Below are positions 24,729 to 41,853 of a DNA stretch of 59,150 bases, piece by piece (within the stretch, counting starts at the first letter, position 1; each line of letters starts with the position of its first letter). The stretch is from Chrysomallon squamiferum (Eukaryota; Mollusca; Gastropoda; Neomphalida; Peltospiridae), in assembly GCA_012295275.1 (NCBI GenBank), contig CM022672.1, forward strand, positions 6,867,443-6,926,592, written 5' to 3'. Below the pieces are notes generated by a model, which worked only from the letters and a program-made list of their open reading frames with translations, ran no database searches and was not told the DNA's origin. The position numbers and the translations under genes are program-made.

Positions 24729-24769
24729 ACATCTATACACTGACGTTCACACAAACTCCACAAATCCTA

Positions 24770-25433
24770 ACTGACAAAAAAATGTTGTTCTATTTAAAAT
24801 AATATTACTGAAATAATCCAAGCACATTAATCATATAAATTATATAAGATTCATTATTAAAAATACGACAACAAGCTGTTTTGTTGTATTTACACAGCAC
24901 TGAAGATATCAAACTGCTGACATTGTTACAACACAGCTTTTGTTACTTTCTCTCCTACCCGGAACACAAAATTATTTGTAAACAGAAATCATCTACCGAA
25001 TGTAAACTATATTCCATGTCCTTTCTTCACTCAGACGTTTTCATTCCTCAAAACTGAAAGTATTTGATCAACGGAAATATTTTTTTCTCTCACAAATCCA
25101 GCTTGTTTTTCTCACAACACATTTATGTGTAAAGCAACAGACCGACAAATAACGAGTTAAGTTATCCAGCAATTATTGTGATCGACAAATAACTTGTATG
25201 AGTCGCCACTTCATAATATCCACTTGAACATGTACAGACTGCCGGCTTTTTTTTACTGAATAGAAAAAAAAACACAAACAAATTGATTCTTCCTCACAGA
25301 CGACTGCGGTTCTACCACGTGACGTAAATACTTCTCATGATATAAGAGAGGTAAATGTGACCTGAATGGACGGTCAGTGTAAGAAATTTTCGATGATGCT
25401 ATTGAATGTTTTCTTTAATGAATCTTCTTTGTG
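24770..25433. other. Receptor 5' flank, anonymous
   Basis: AT-rich DNA immediately upstream of the receptor on its strand, probably 5' UTR, intron or proximal promoter. The E-box/CRE composite at 25316 is the only clear motif. Confidence 0.4.
25316..25327. promoter_or_regulatory. E-box/CRE-like composite CACGTGACGTAA
   Basis: CACGTG (bHLH site) overlaps TGACGTAA, a CREB/PAR-bZIP type site, about 600 bases upstream of the receptor's first ATG. Both are known factor-binding consensuses; binding here is inferred. Confidence 0.4.
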
Positions 25434-25530
25434 GCAGCCAATGGTAACACGCTAGACGGGAGCCCCGCCTCGCTCGCTGCCGATCAAGTACACTGCGCCG
25501 ACCTAAGTAGCGCTTTGCCGAGTTACCAAA
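25434..25530. promoter_or_regulatory. CpG-dense promoter-like block upstream of receptor
   Basis: About ten CpGs in roughly 75 bases, the densest patch in the window, with CCAAT (25438-25442) and CCCCGCC (25463-25469; GGCGGGG, an Sp1/KLF site, on the minus strand). It lies about 720 bp 5' of the receptor's first ATG, so it is the best candidate for the receptor promoter or first exon. No TATA box was found in a fitting place. Direction cannot be fixed from the motifs. Confidence 0.4.
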
Positions 25531-25727
25531 CACCAACACACAAGATTAGGAAAACTGGCTCACCACGATGATTGGATATTTTAATTAATTGTATCTATGA
25601 CAATGAAGGTTAAAATGGTGTGAGTAAAATGTTCAGCTGCAAAGAAAATAAGTAAATACAATATTGTGCTAGAAACTGTTTCATAGTTTTAGAAATGTAA
25701 TTTACCATCATGTATGTTTATACATTT

Positions 25728-26110
25728 AATATCTATATCTGTATCTATATCTATATCTATATCTCTATCTATATCTATCTATCTTCTATTTATCTATACA
25801 CACACTAGATATATTACTGTTGTTGATGTTGTTGTTGCTGTTGTTGTTATTATTATAATACACATTCACGCATACTTCCATCCAGCCATATATACATACG
25901 CATATACACACATTAAAATACATTCATATATTCCCGCATAAATACTACACAATTCATACATACATACAAATGCATATAATATATACTATATACATATCTA
26001 TAACTATATCTATCTATCTATCTACCTATCTATTTATATATATCCATACAAACATGCACTCATAATACACACATACATACATACATATAACAACAATAAT
26101 AATAATAATT
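25728..26110. repeat. (TATATC)n/(TATC)n, duplicated trinucleotide segment, degenerate CATA
   Basis: TATATC and TATC units at 25728-25800, then the 48-base GTT/ATT segment at 25812-25859 that is also at 22236-22283, then degenerate CATA and TATC sequence to 26110. Confidence 0.85.
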
Positions 26111-26185
26111 CTGTTTTCAGGTAACAGTTTATAATTTCTAAATAAACGTAAACCATGATATAATAAGTGACACGTCAGTGTATTG

Positions 26186-26193
26186 TGACGTCA
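26186..26193. promoter_or_regulatory. CRE palindrome TGACGTCA
   Basis: A perfect CREB/ATF consensus about 1.5 kb upstream of the receptor on its strand. A CACGTCAG half-site variant lies 15 bases away (about 26171). Confidence 0.4.
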
Positions 26194-26386
26194 TAAACGT
26201 TATCACGCTACAGTACAGTTAAGAAAGGTAAGTTAACAAAAATAATGCGTAACAAAAGCATCATCATCATAAACAACAGCAACCACAGTAATAATAATAT
26301 AAATAGTAGTAGCTGTAATAGTAGTAATATATTAACATGTAAGAATGAGAGTAATTGCTTAGTGTCTAGAGAGCTGTAATTTACAC

Positions 26387-26460
26387 ATGACCGAACTGAC
26401 AAAAATAATTTTATGATATATATAATAATATCATAAAATTATTTTTGTCAGTTAGGTCAT
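26387..26460. repeat. 33-bp inverted repeat (foldback)
   Basis: Two 33-base arms (26387-26419 and 26428-26460) are complementary except for one position and enclose an 8-base AT loop. A second, outer pair, TAATTGCTTAGT (26352-26363) and ACTAAGCAATTA (26496-26507), encloses it. The nested symmetry suggests a miniature foldback element; target-site duplications cannot be recognised in this AT-rich context. Confidence 0.9.
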
Positions 26461-28851
<2,391 letters not shown>

Positions 28852-29092
28852 GCATTTGTGTATGTATGTATGTATGTATGTTTGTATTTTAGGAATATTC
28901 TTTGTCTTATGTTCGTCTGATTAGACTGCACGCAGAGAATATTTGGGAACGCACTGGCACAGGAGGACAAAGTCCAATCACGACCTCACAAACCCCGTCA
29001 GATGCCGCTAACGAGACTCGAACGTATGGCAGACATTTTTTCGCATTTCAAATCGGACCGCGTTACCGTTTGGCCATCAACACAACTTTATG
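28852..29092 (-). mobile_element. tRNA-Ser(UGA)-derived SINE, copy 1, with (CATA)n tail
   Basis: On the minus strand the head carries an A box TGGCCAAACGG (29076-29066), an anticodon-loop-like TTTGAAA with central TGA (29052-29046), and a perfect B box GTTCGAGTC (29023-29015). The 42 bases between the boxes fit a class II tRNA with a long variable arm, as in tRNA-Ser. A tRNA-unrelated body follows down to about 28888 and the element ends in (CATA)n at 28886-28852. Such elements are transcribed by RNA polymerase III and moved by LINE enzymes. A diverged sister copy is at 43563. Confidence 0.75.
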
Positions 29093-29135
29093 TAAGCACG
29101 TAAGCACGTACGTACGTATGTACATACTTAAGTAT

Positions 29136-29240
29136 TATGTATGTATGTATGTATGTATGTATGTATGTATGTATGTATGTATGTATGTATCTATATATGT
29201 ATGTCTATATATGTTCTTATGTACTTATGTACTTATGTAT

Positions 29241-29282
<42 letters not shown>
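29136..29282. repeat. (TATG)n then (TG)n array
   Basis: About 13 TATG units, a degenerate middle, then TG. It abuts the 5' end of SINE copy 1. Confidence 0.95.
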
Positions 29283-29288
<6 letters not shown>

Positions 29289-31072
29289 AAGTACTCCCAC
29301 ATCAGAATTCTACTTTAGTGTTGAAATGAAATCTATATCTAGATATAAGACATATTAAATACGACAAACACATAATATATAAACTCACATAAATGCGTAT
29401 CCAAACCTATTCACATGTAAACACGTTTACACGTATACCTACCTACCTGTACTCGAGTAATATCTTACTTGTTTCACTTAAAAAGCTCTTTGTATATTCT
29501 GTCATGTTTAAACGACGACTCCCCGGTCTCTTTTCATGTGTCAGTGAAATGCGTGGCGCTAGGTAAACAAAATTCGTAACTACCTTGATAGAAAATGCAC
29601 TCTTTCATCGTGCACGTGTTTGAACGAACACTGATATTCGTGTTTCCAGTATGCTGTGTGTGATACATGTATTATTATTATTTCACTGTCTGATATTTAC
29701 ATGACTCATATGCTCACACGCTATCTGCTGCGTTGAAGTGCGGATCTGGCAAATCATTCATGCATGACACATATGTTACAGATGGCAGCATCTCTTTAGC
29801 ATTCCTTCAGTTTTCTGCCTTCCATCTTAGCTGTTCTTGTCTTTAAAGTGGCTGTTAATGTCCGTGTTAATCACGACACAAGATAAAAAGTGGAGACGTA
29901 TGGTACTTTTATCTCTTACCAAACCCTGACCAGCCAGTAATGCAGTTTTCTTGTACGACACTTTAGTCTTGAGGTTTCCGGTTTAGTTTCAAACAGCCAT
30001 GATTTCATCTTTCGCGTAGCCGCCAGGTTCACGGAAGTTATTCCAAGAATTTTAATTAAAATGTTATTAATGTATACATATGTCGACAGTGGAAGATAAA
30101 CATGAATCAACTCTTACCAATATCTATTATGGTACGTATGGACTTTGTAACTTGTAAGATGATCGAAACCTGGATCTCATCATCAGCTTTCTTTAATGCA
30201 ATATGTAAGAAATCACTGGGTTACTTTTTCGTTTGTTCAGTCACTTTATAAAATGAATTTAAAATAAAAAAACTAATGTAGGTTTATCTTGTGTTTCTCT
30301 ACATTAATAACTATGTATATGTACATCACTATCATACTGAATAATTAATTATGTAAAATTGTCTGTATACAAAACATTTTCTCTTCAGTAATGCGTTTTA
30401 GGTAACTTTTTAAATTCAGAATGATCCAGATAAAATTCATAGGCCTATCTATACAGGTGTGTGTGTATACATACATATATATATAAGAATTACAATGACG
30501 TTGGATCCATACAACGTACACATTTCTCTTCAGTGTGTTGGCAGGATGTAATTGAAAGTGACACAAAGGTTGACGTCACTGAACTACACAGTGGCGTTTA
30601 ACTCAAGGTAGCAATTTAAAACAGCACGTTCTTCGTTTATAAATAATTCTCGGTTACTGTTACATTACGGGATTGCCTTTTGGTTGATACTGCGTGAGGT
30701 TTCTACATTATTTCTTTGACAACCTGGTAACAGTCTTAATGCATTTCTCTTTCACTAAAAAGATAGTTCCGAGACGCAATATTTCCAGATTTACAGAAAC
30801 AATGGATACAGTAACTCAGTGTAGAAACTGCCGATAAACGTATTAAATCAGACGTTTCGTTATAAAGAGAGAACTAAGGTCACTTTAGGTTACCGACCGC
30901 TTTACTTTAAATCTTTTTAGACTATAATTCGTGACTTTTGAACATTCTAAGGAATAGTAATGCAGGTATTTTTGTTGATTAGTGACTAGGAAGATACACA
31001 CTATTATCGTTGAATTTATCCATTTCATAGGAAATTACTGGATTTTATTTTAGACGTATCTGCTGAGAAAAG
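29283..31072. other. Anonymous DNA with CRE
   Basis: Mixed-complexity sequence. On the minus strand two GTAAGAG donor-like sites occur (about 29914-29919 and 30111-30116); the frame between them starts at TTG and has no clear acceptor. No gene called. Confidence 0.35.
30571..30578. promoter_or_regulatory. CRE palindrome TGACGTCA
   Basis: A perfect CREB/ATF consensus in locally complex sequence, with no gene start recognised nearby. Confidence 0.35.
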
Positions 31073-31090
31073 GAAAATAATAATAATAAC

Positions 31091-31141
<51 letters not shown>

Positions 31142-31283
31142 GGTAATAGCAATAATAATAATTATACTAATGATAACAATATTAGTAGTGATATTAATAA
31201 TAATAATCATAATCATAATAACAACAACAACAATAATAACAATAATAATAATAATAAGAAGAAGAAGAAGAAGAAGAAGTATA
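31073..31283. repeat. Compound AAT/AAC/GAA trinucleotide array
   Basis: AAT units, degenerate ATA/AAC units, and a terminal (GAA)n at about 31256-31280. Confidence 0.93.
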
Positions 31284-32281
31284 AACCCCAAGTAGTTATG
31301 AGTATTGTTTAACAACATTAATTTTCAAAAATTTTTGCAAGATACTTCATAATGTTTACTGTAAATTAACACAGCTTTATTTTGTAGACAGCTGTAATAT
31401 TATGTATGCATGGGCAACAAACGGGTAGACATTGGTATTTTGTTAGAATTATATTCCTGCCGAGAATGTAACGTTTATATATTTACTTATAAATCTTTTT
31501 GTCCCTTTTGAGAGTTCTTTGAGAAATGCAAACTTCTGTAATTACAGACAAAAATAACATTTTTGTTGAAATTAGAAAATAATTGAAAACTGAATGTTAC
31601 AAACATCAGTGTTTTCCACATCTCATGTGTCATGTACACGCGTTTTTTAATTAACCAACCAGGTTTGAAACATTGTGCAGGAAGACAAAAATAACATACC
31701 GAGTGTGGACAGATATTTCCCTTATCTTTTGTTTTTCTGCCACTCTGTTTAGTGTTGTGTTTCTTTTAGCTGACTTAAACTCGCATGGTGTTGATGGGTT
31801 CTTGTCTTGGTGTCTGTTAAACCATTTTTTTTTTTTTTTTTTTTTCCCGTCAATGCCATTCTCTTCATTTCTGTTTCCATCTTTCTGTCTTCGTCCCTCC
31901 CATCCTTTCATCCTCAGCTCTCTTCATTTATTGATTGTTTGTGTACATATGTAATTTAAAAGCAAGTTTACAAACTATAATACAACTAATTAAAGTTCAA
32001 TTTAGCTTACGAAGAAGACAAGAACCAATTACTGATTAAAACACATGTGTGTATCTATATGACTCGGGGCATGCCACAACTCTGTATTTTCTGTTTGTCA
32101 GTTAATTTTACATCGTAAAAGATCAAAACTAATTTTGTTCCAAGAAGCTTAAATAAATATGCTGTAGAAAAACCATTTCGATTTTTCCCGGCATTTCAGG
32201 AAGTCGGTGCTTGCAACAACCGTTCATTAATATATAACTACCAATGGAGAATGATCGATTATTTGAATAATGAGCGTAGTT
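31284..32281. other. Anonymous DNA with poly-T tract
   Basis: A poly-T run lies at 31825-31845. The overlapping frames at 31651-31954 straddle it and have no family motif. No gene seen. Confidence 0.4.
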
Positions 32282-32412
32282 CACGTGCAAATTGGCTAAA
32301 CCTACCAATCAGATTACGACAAATACTGTGCTGCGAGAGTTGAGGTAATACCTTTAGTGAAGCAGAAGATTATCGTATATAAAGGTGTGGTTGGGTTGAA
32401 ACCGTTGTAATG
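32282..32412 (+). promoter_or_regulatory. Core-promoter-like cluster: E-box, two CCAAT boxes, TATA
   Basis: CACGTG (32282-32287), inverted CCAAT ATTGG (32291-32295), CCAAT (32305-32309) and TATATAAAG (32376-32384) follow in the order and spacing of a TATA promoter. Transcription would begin near 32405. The ATG at 32410 opens MSERGGGCRFRTYTYS but is too close to that start for an ordinary leader, and its frame runs into AT-rich DNA and a CA tract, so no gene is called behind it. Confidence 0.3.
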
Positions 32413-32526
32413 TCAGAACGTGGAGGAGGTTGTCGATTCAGGACATACACCTACAGTTTTATTTTTATAATATTTAACATTAATAATATTTTATTAACCT
32501 TGTATATTTATATCATAGAGCCCACA

Positions 32527-32557
<31 letters not shown>

Positions 32558-32981
32558 CGAAAAAAAAAACTTCATGCACAGACACCTCTTTCTATGCTTA
32601 ATGATATGACTAAAGAAAGCCCTATTTTGAAAGCTGTAATATTTATGATAATTATTCTACACAAAATGTCTTCTTACCTAATGAGATAATCATTATTTTG
32701 TTACTCTGCTGTATAATAAAGTCAGTTAAATAACAGTTTGTACGAATGTGCGGCTAAAAAAGCGAGACCGAATAATTCAGCTTACTGTCTCGTCTTTCGT
32801 CGGAAAAAAAATATCATTAGGAAAAATATCATTAGGAGAATTCTGGAAAAGTAACAGAAACGTGTTGACAAGTACCTGCTAGAGAACACACATATTCAAA
32901 CAAAGCAAATGCTGAAATGAAACATCTCTCTCTCTTTTTTTTCTCTCACTCTCTATATGTGAATGTGAGCTATGAGTGCAT

Positions 32982-33186
32982 GCATACATACACACACACA
33001 CACACACATACATACATACATACATACATACATACATACATACATACATACATACATACATACATACATACATACATACATACACACATACACACACACA
33101 CACACACATACATACATACATACATACATACATACATACATACATACATACATACATACATACATACATACATACATACATGCATA
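32982..33186. repeat. (CATA)n array with (CA)n insert
   Basis: Two pure CATA blocks separated by a CA-rich segment. Four-base units rotate through all frames without stops on either strand, giving several long spurious ORFs. Confidence 0.98.
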
Positions 33187-36100
33187 CTTATTGTTGAGAT
33201 TTTTTGTTGTCTCTATGACCACTGTGACATGGTATAACTGAAAACGATAATCGTATCTTGATTTGTATCCATTATGACATTTGTCCTGTTGAAGAATTCT
33301 CACTGAAGAATTTTTGATACAAAGTTAATAATAATAGCTAAATATATATATATATATTAAAAAAAATAAAATAATAATAAAAAAGACAGAAAACTCCTGA
33401 AACAAAACAAAGAACAGTAACACAAAAAAATAAAGGAAAAAAATAATAATAAAAAAATAATAACAGTAATATTAATATAAAAGAAATATGAAAAATTTAA
33501 ATAAAATTAAATAAAACAACAATAACTAAATGAAAAAGTAAAAAATAAATAAAAAATATAAACAAACAACATCCAAACAATAGCAAACAACATTAACAAC
33601 ATAAAAACAACAAAACAACAAATCAGTATCAAATGATGTTTTTAAGAGAAACAAAGATTACAGTGTTATAATGTACAACTGAAAGAAACTGCCACTTGTT
33701 ACCCAAGTCCCATATATCATTGACAGTCAACATAGACTGGTATCTGCCTGCAAAATTCATCTAATGTATTATTATTATAAACAAATATATCCGCGTGAAG
33801 GATGTTTGAGTTATTAGTAAATCAAACATGACGGTATGATACCGATAAAAAGGAATGTTCTGTTTCGATCACTTAAATATATGTGACTGTGATAAACACA
33901 TGGCTGTCGAGTTAATATGAATTAATTTGTTATTTTCAAGAGATCGACAATGATCCTTTTATAATTTTATTTATTTAATTTTGTTCTGATTTGCTACTTA
34001 GTAAAGCACAATCTACAGATATCTGATTTATAGGAAGTGTAAAATGTTGACTTGTTTTTGTATTTTTTACGTGGTATAATAGATTGACATAGAAAATTAG
34101 ATTTATAAATGTCATATCGGTTCTCCTTCAAAGAAAATCAATATCCAAACAGTATCATAAGTATGTGTAATGCTTAAGAAACAGTGATTCTGCTTCAGTC
34201 AAGTATTAACTACAACCGGGGAGAAAAACTAAGTCCTACAAACGTTTTTAGTTATGTAAATATCAGCTAAATGTTAAAAATCAAAGGTCACTTGATTACA
34301 AGTAATCAAATGTTAGAATTAGAGGTTTTTTATCTAAGTCATAACATAACACTCACGTGTCTTTTGTGTCTAAAATATAAACTGCTCGAATTAGTGATTC
34401 TTGTCCATGTAATAATATAACGCTCTAGTTACATGTGTGTGTAAAACATCAGTTACTGGAATTAGCAGCCCTTAAGGTAAAAACACGATAGATTGATCAT
34501 TGACACAACACACAGAGCTTGTCGATGCCTTCATTCGCGTTTAGTCATCATTAAATGTGTTCGAATTACCAGGTCTTGTTCATATCTTAATAAACTTTAT
34601 TACAATCTCTTTTAAACGTATTTTAATACTAATATCACAGTTAGTTTCTGGAAACCTATTTTGAATAGTACAGCTGTCGTTTATATTCGATCGATGTTGT
34701 ATATATTACCCAATCAATAAAAGAAGCAAAACAAAAAAAAAAAAAAGGAGAGAGAAAAAAAGAATGACATAAATCAAACAGAAAGAAAACAAACCCTGAA
34801 ACCACCCCTCTCAGAAATCCACCCAAAATGTCCCCCAAAAACGACAATACAATAATAACATTAAGAATAATATTTAATTTTTCCAAACATTAACTATATA
34901 TTGTCATGCACTTTTATAAACATGAGGTAAAACAGAACACAAAGAATGATAAATATATATATATACATTTATTTTAATTAAGATGATTTCCTTTCCTTAA
35001 GATATAACAATAAACACTTTCTACAACGCCCCCTCAAAAATACCCTCTTTAATGACGGAACCAAATGAATTTGACAAACTTTTTTAATTTATATTTTTGT
35101 TTTTTATTTTTTTATTATTGTTTCAGATGGGGTTAATGGAAATAAAGTGAATTTGATTTTATAGATCTATAAAAACGGTTTCTGTAAAGATTTATGTAAA
35201 ATTCATGACTATGTTATTACTAACAAAAAACAGAACAAAATACACGCGCATGCACAAATGCATATGAGAATGAATACACACAATCGTAGAAGTGCATTCG
35301 GGGAAAAAGAAAAAGAAAAACGACCAGTACTTTAACAATCATTTATATTGGAAATTTAACAGAAACTGCCATAGAGAAAGTATTATTTTACCCCTGTAAT
35401 TTTTTTTTTTTTTTTTTTATTTTTTTTTTTTAAGATTTGAATGCAACAGAAAGTGACAAAGAGAAAGTAATATGTTACCCTGTTACAATGTATAAACATC
35501 TCTTGGCTTTAGGCCCACGATAAAAAAATGTAAAGCTATATTTGATGAAGTTTAAAAATATATCTTTGATGCTGGTAATAATGTGCTGTATTGCCCAAAG
35601 TACACGCGTTCTTTCTCAGCAGCATTCAAACTGTAAAACACGTGAATTCTGCTTTAATTAGTAAAATAGTATCAGAACACTTTTTAGTTAAACAAAAGCT
35701 TCAGGGAAAGTTCTGTTTGAAAATCTGTTGTTATTTTTGAACAAGCGGTATTTCGTCCCTTACTCTGTAATATCCTTTCAGGTATCGGTGACTTTGAATG
35801 ATGATCTAATTAAATGACCGAGTTATAGAAACTGCCACCTAGTAAAACTGAACTGATGAGCAACACACACATACATAAATACATACCGATCCGTGTACAC
35901 GCATATATGCATACATATATATATATATATACATATAAATATATACTTACATGCACACAAACATATTACATTTATGTACGCGTACAAATATACATATAAA
36001 AAGGTTCTCCACGTGAAAACTAATTTCAGTGGTGTAGTAATTTAAACTGTGGACTTGTGTTATAAAGGTCTTCGATCACATAGCAGCTCCAGTGAAAATT

Positions 36101-36928
36101 AACACAGAAAATAACGGACTGCCATATTTTACTTATTTAAACAAACCAATAAACTAATATTTATCTTAGGCAGAAAACGCGATATCTGTATTCGTGCCTT
36201 AGAGAAATCTGTTTAATATCGGCTTGCTCTGACTACCAAACTCGTATTGCCTAATCGGCCAAAAATAACAAAATACCGCGGTTAAAATCATGTACTGTGT
36301 TTACACAGAAATGCATTACTTAACACTGATTAAAAATAATTTGATAAAAAATAAAAACCGGGTTGTACACAGTCACACACATAAAAAACGCACTCACACA
36401 TACATACAGTAATAATATAATAATTGCAATAATAATAATAATAATAATAATAATACTGAATAAAAATAATAATAAAGACACATAATCAGAAATAACATAA
36501 AAACCATTCAAAACCCAACAATCAACGACACCGAAAACAATTTAAGAAAACAAGAAAAAACAATAAGAAAATCAACACGCTGAATAATTCTCATCAGCTC
36601 CACATATAAACAAAATTTGACAACAAGATTCAGGACTTAAATTTGGACATTTAGTCGGTTATCACACTGTTAGGCTATTTGTTTTAGGTTTTTCCCCGGT
36701 GTTTTCCTTTTAAAGATAATCAAAATAATGAAATTAATCAACCCAGAGGTAAATGATCTTTAACACTGAAAAAACAAGTAGATATTTTGGACCACTCTGT
36801 AATTTAATTCCTGTCAACTGAAGCCAAAATATCGGACTTGTGCTTGATAAATTTTTAAAAGGTTAAATTTGATCTTGTAATGCATTTGGGACAATGTCAA
36901 TGGAAGATAATCCTATGACAAAACTTAT
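33187..36928. other. Anonymous AT-rich DNA, about 3.7 kb
   Basis: Includes A-rich low complexity at 33355-33620 and 34725-34760, poly-T at 35400-35432, (AT)n/CATA traces at 35865-35990 and an AAT run at 36429-36455. The open frames here have no family motif. No gene seen. Confidence 0.45.
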
Positions 36929-37141
36929 ATGTGCTGCCTGGCGCCATCTAGTCGATTCTTGCGCGTGGCTTTGCCTCAGTGTTCCTGGTTATGGATAATA
37001 GGGTTAGCAATGAATCTAGGCGTTTTGTTTGCCTATCGGTCAAAATCAAGGATACCGTTTTCAACAACAAATAAATTATCCACGGAAATAATAATAAAAA
37101 AAACGACTACAGATATGAAAAAGAACCAAACAGAAGTCTGA
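36929..37141 (+). CDS. Small ORF with one hydrophobic segment, unrecognised (70 aa)
   Basis: An ATG ORF of 70 codons. The product has a Cys-containing N-terminus, a hydrophobic stretch at about 18-36 (WLWIIGLAMNLGVLFAY) and then basic residues RSKSR, the layout of a single-pass membrane peptide; the tail is a low-complexity Lys/Thr run. The 5' half lies in a GC-richer patch. An alternative reading uses the acceptor TTTGCCTCAG at about 36979, after which another frame opens FLVMDNRVSNESRRF. The two readings cannot both be right, and both may be chance. Confidence 0.2.
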   Translation: MCCLAPSSRFLRVALPQCSWLWIIGLAMNLGVLFAYRSKSRIPFSTTNKLSTEIIIKKTTTDMKKNQTEV

Positions 37142-40181
<3,040 letters not shown>

Positions 40182-40802
40182 ACATTTGCTTTGAAATCGC
40201 ACTATTAAGTCTGTCTTCACGGATATAATTTTGTCTTGAGCAACAGGATTAACTTGGTTGACATAAATGATTTCAAATTAAGCTTCGTCTTAGGTAAAGA
40301 GGTATGTAACATTTGAAAAGTCTAGAACCTCTCAGCGTTCGATCAATACAAGATTCACAGTGTGATACAGAAGCAAGATGAAACACTGCCTCAGATGCTG
40401 ATGAGTTCACTTTCATCAGCAGTGGTATGTTTATAATGTATACAATTCGCGTATATTATCAAGGACCGTCATCATAAACATTATGAACATCATCAACATC
40501 ATCATAAATAACAACAACATCATTGCTGTCGCTACAATGTTTAATGATGGTGTTGTTTCTCATATTATTATGTACGACAAAATATACACGTATGAGAAAC
40601 AACACTATTGGCCCTTCTCCTCCCTCCCGCCAAAAAGTGCAAAATTCTACATAAAATATTTTCCCACATACGAGCAAGGTCACTGTGTTATAGATGCTTG
40701 ACAAAATTACTACCATTCACGCTGGCCATAGATCAAAAGACTTTTCATTCAATGTTGCTGCTTTGAGAAAAAGCATCATTATAAAGCATTCGCAATCTCT
40801 GT

Positions 40803-40881
40803 TGACGTCAGACATTTCGTGTTTATTTTACAGTTTTTCTTAGCTGGAAAATACAAAATGTCGATCTGACTAGTCAGGTCG
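40803..40881. promoter_or_regulatory. CRE plus 20-bp operator-like palindrome
   Basis: TGACGTCA (40803-40810) is followed 51 bases later by CGATCTGACTAGTCAGGTCG (40862-40881), a palindrome with one mismatch whose core CTGACTAGTCAG is perfect. Two dyad sites this close suggest a factor-binding cluster, bZIP-like for the first and unidentified for the second. Confidence 0.35.
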
Positions 40882-41663
40882 GCAAGATAAGGTGGACCGT
40901 AGGGTAATATTTCCTTCAATATATTCCAGATGATTTGGTCCGTGGAATTATCGTGAACTGCACACTATCGACGAAAACATACAGCATGGGACAGCCACAC
41001 AAAGACAGTTTCATTAAACAGATGATGTGGTTTTTCTGAGGGCGCGGTATAATTAATTATTAAAGTAATGATGGATATTAAGTTAAACAACTCCCTAAAT
41101 ATAAAATTTCATTGCAAGAATAAACCTACAATTTAATTTACTTTGGCAAAAGAGTTTTGGATTTGAATAGTGTAATAATTACATTATTATATCTTCAGTC
41201 ATTATTAAGATTTTGTATTGTACTTTGATATATATATTCATTACATATTTTTGTTTAGTTACAAAATAACCAGTGAGATGTTTTCTAATGCTTTACCTCA
41301 AGTATCTTCCTTCTTCATTAAACGTTTGAGCTTGCTAAAAATAAAAAAAATAGGAAACAAAATAAAATAAAAGACAACCTATAAATTATCAATCAGATGC
41401 GATCATTTGCTCTACTGAGTTTTTAATTATATTATTTTTGCTTTATCAGTTTTTAGTCTCATTAAAAAATAGTTATAATCCTATTATTATAATTACTGAT
41501 GTAAGATACGCTATAATATTTTTCGATATAAAAAAAAAAAATGAAATAAAAAAGAAAATAGATGAATAAATAAATAATAAGAAAGTAAGTAAGTAAATAA
41601 ATAAATAGTAAATGTAAAAATAAATCAATAAATAAATAACACGTAAACAAGTGAATAAATCAA

Positions 41664-41695
<32 letters not shown>

Positions 41696-41853
41696 AAGTA
41701 AGTAAATAAATACATAAAATAAACAAAACATTCATGGAATTACTAATGGGGAAACTCTGTTTCATGAAAGCAACAGCAACAACAACAAAAATATATAAAT
41801 AAATAAAAATTAAATTAAAGAAAACACAATCTTTTTAAGGTCATCTGTTACAG
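40882..41853. other. Anonymous DNA and AAAT-type low complexity
   Basis: Unclassified sequence, then a degenerate (AAAT)n tract at about 41527-41720, purest at 41655-41695. Leu/Tyr/Phe-rich minus-strand frames there are repeat translations. Confidence 0.6.

Noticed and set aside
32879-33303. Overlapping 60-116 codon frames on both strands reading MYVCMYVC or IHTYIHTY
   Set aside because: A four-base repeat without stops is open in every frame on both strands; these are translations of (CATA)n. The same applies to 29136-29282, 54195-54521 and 55143-55328.
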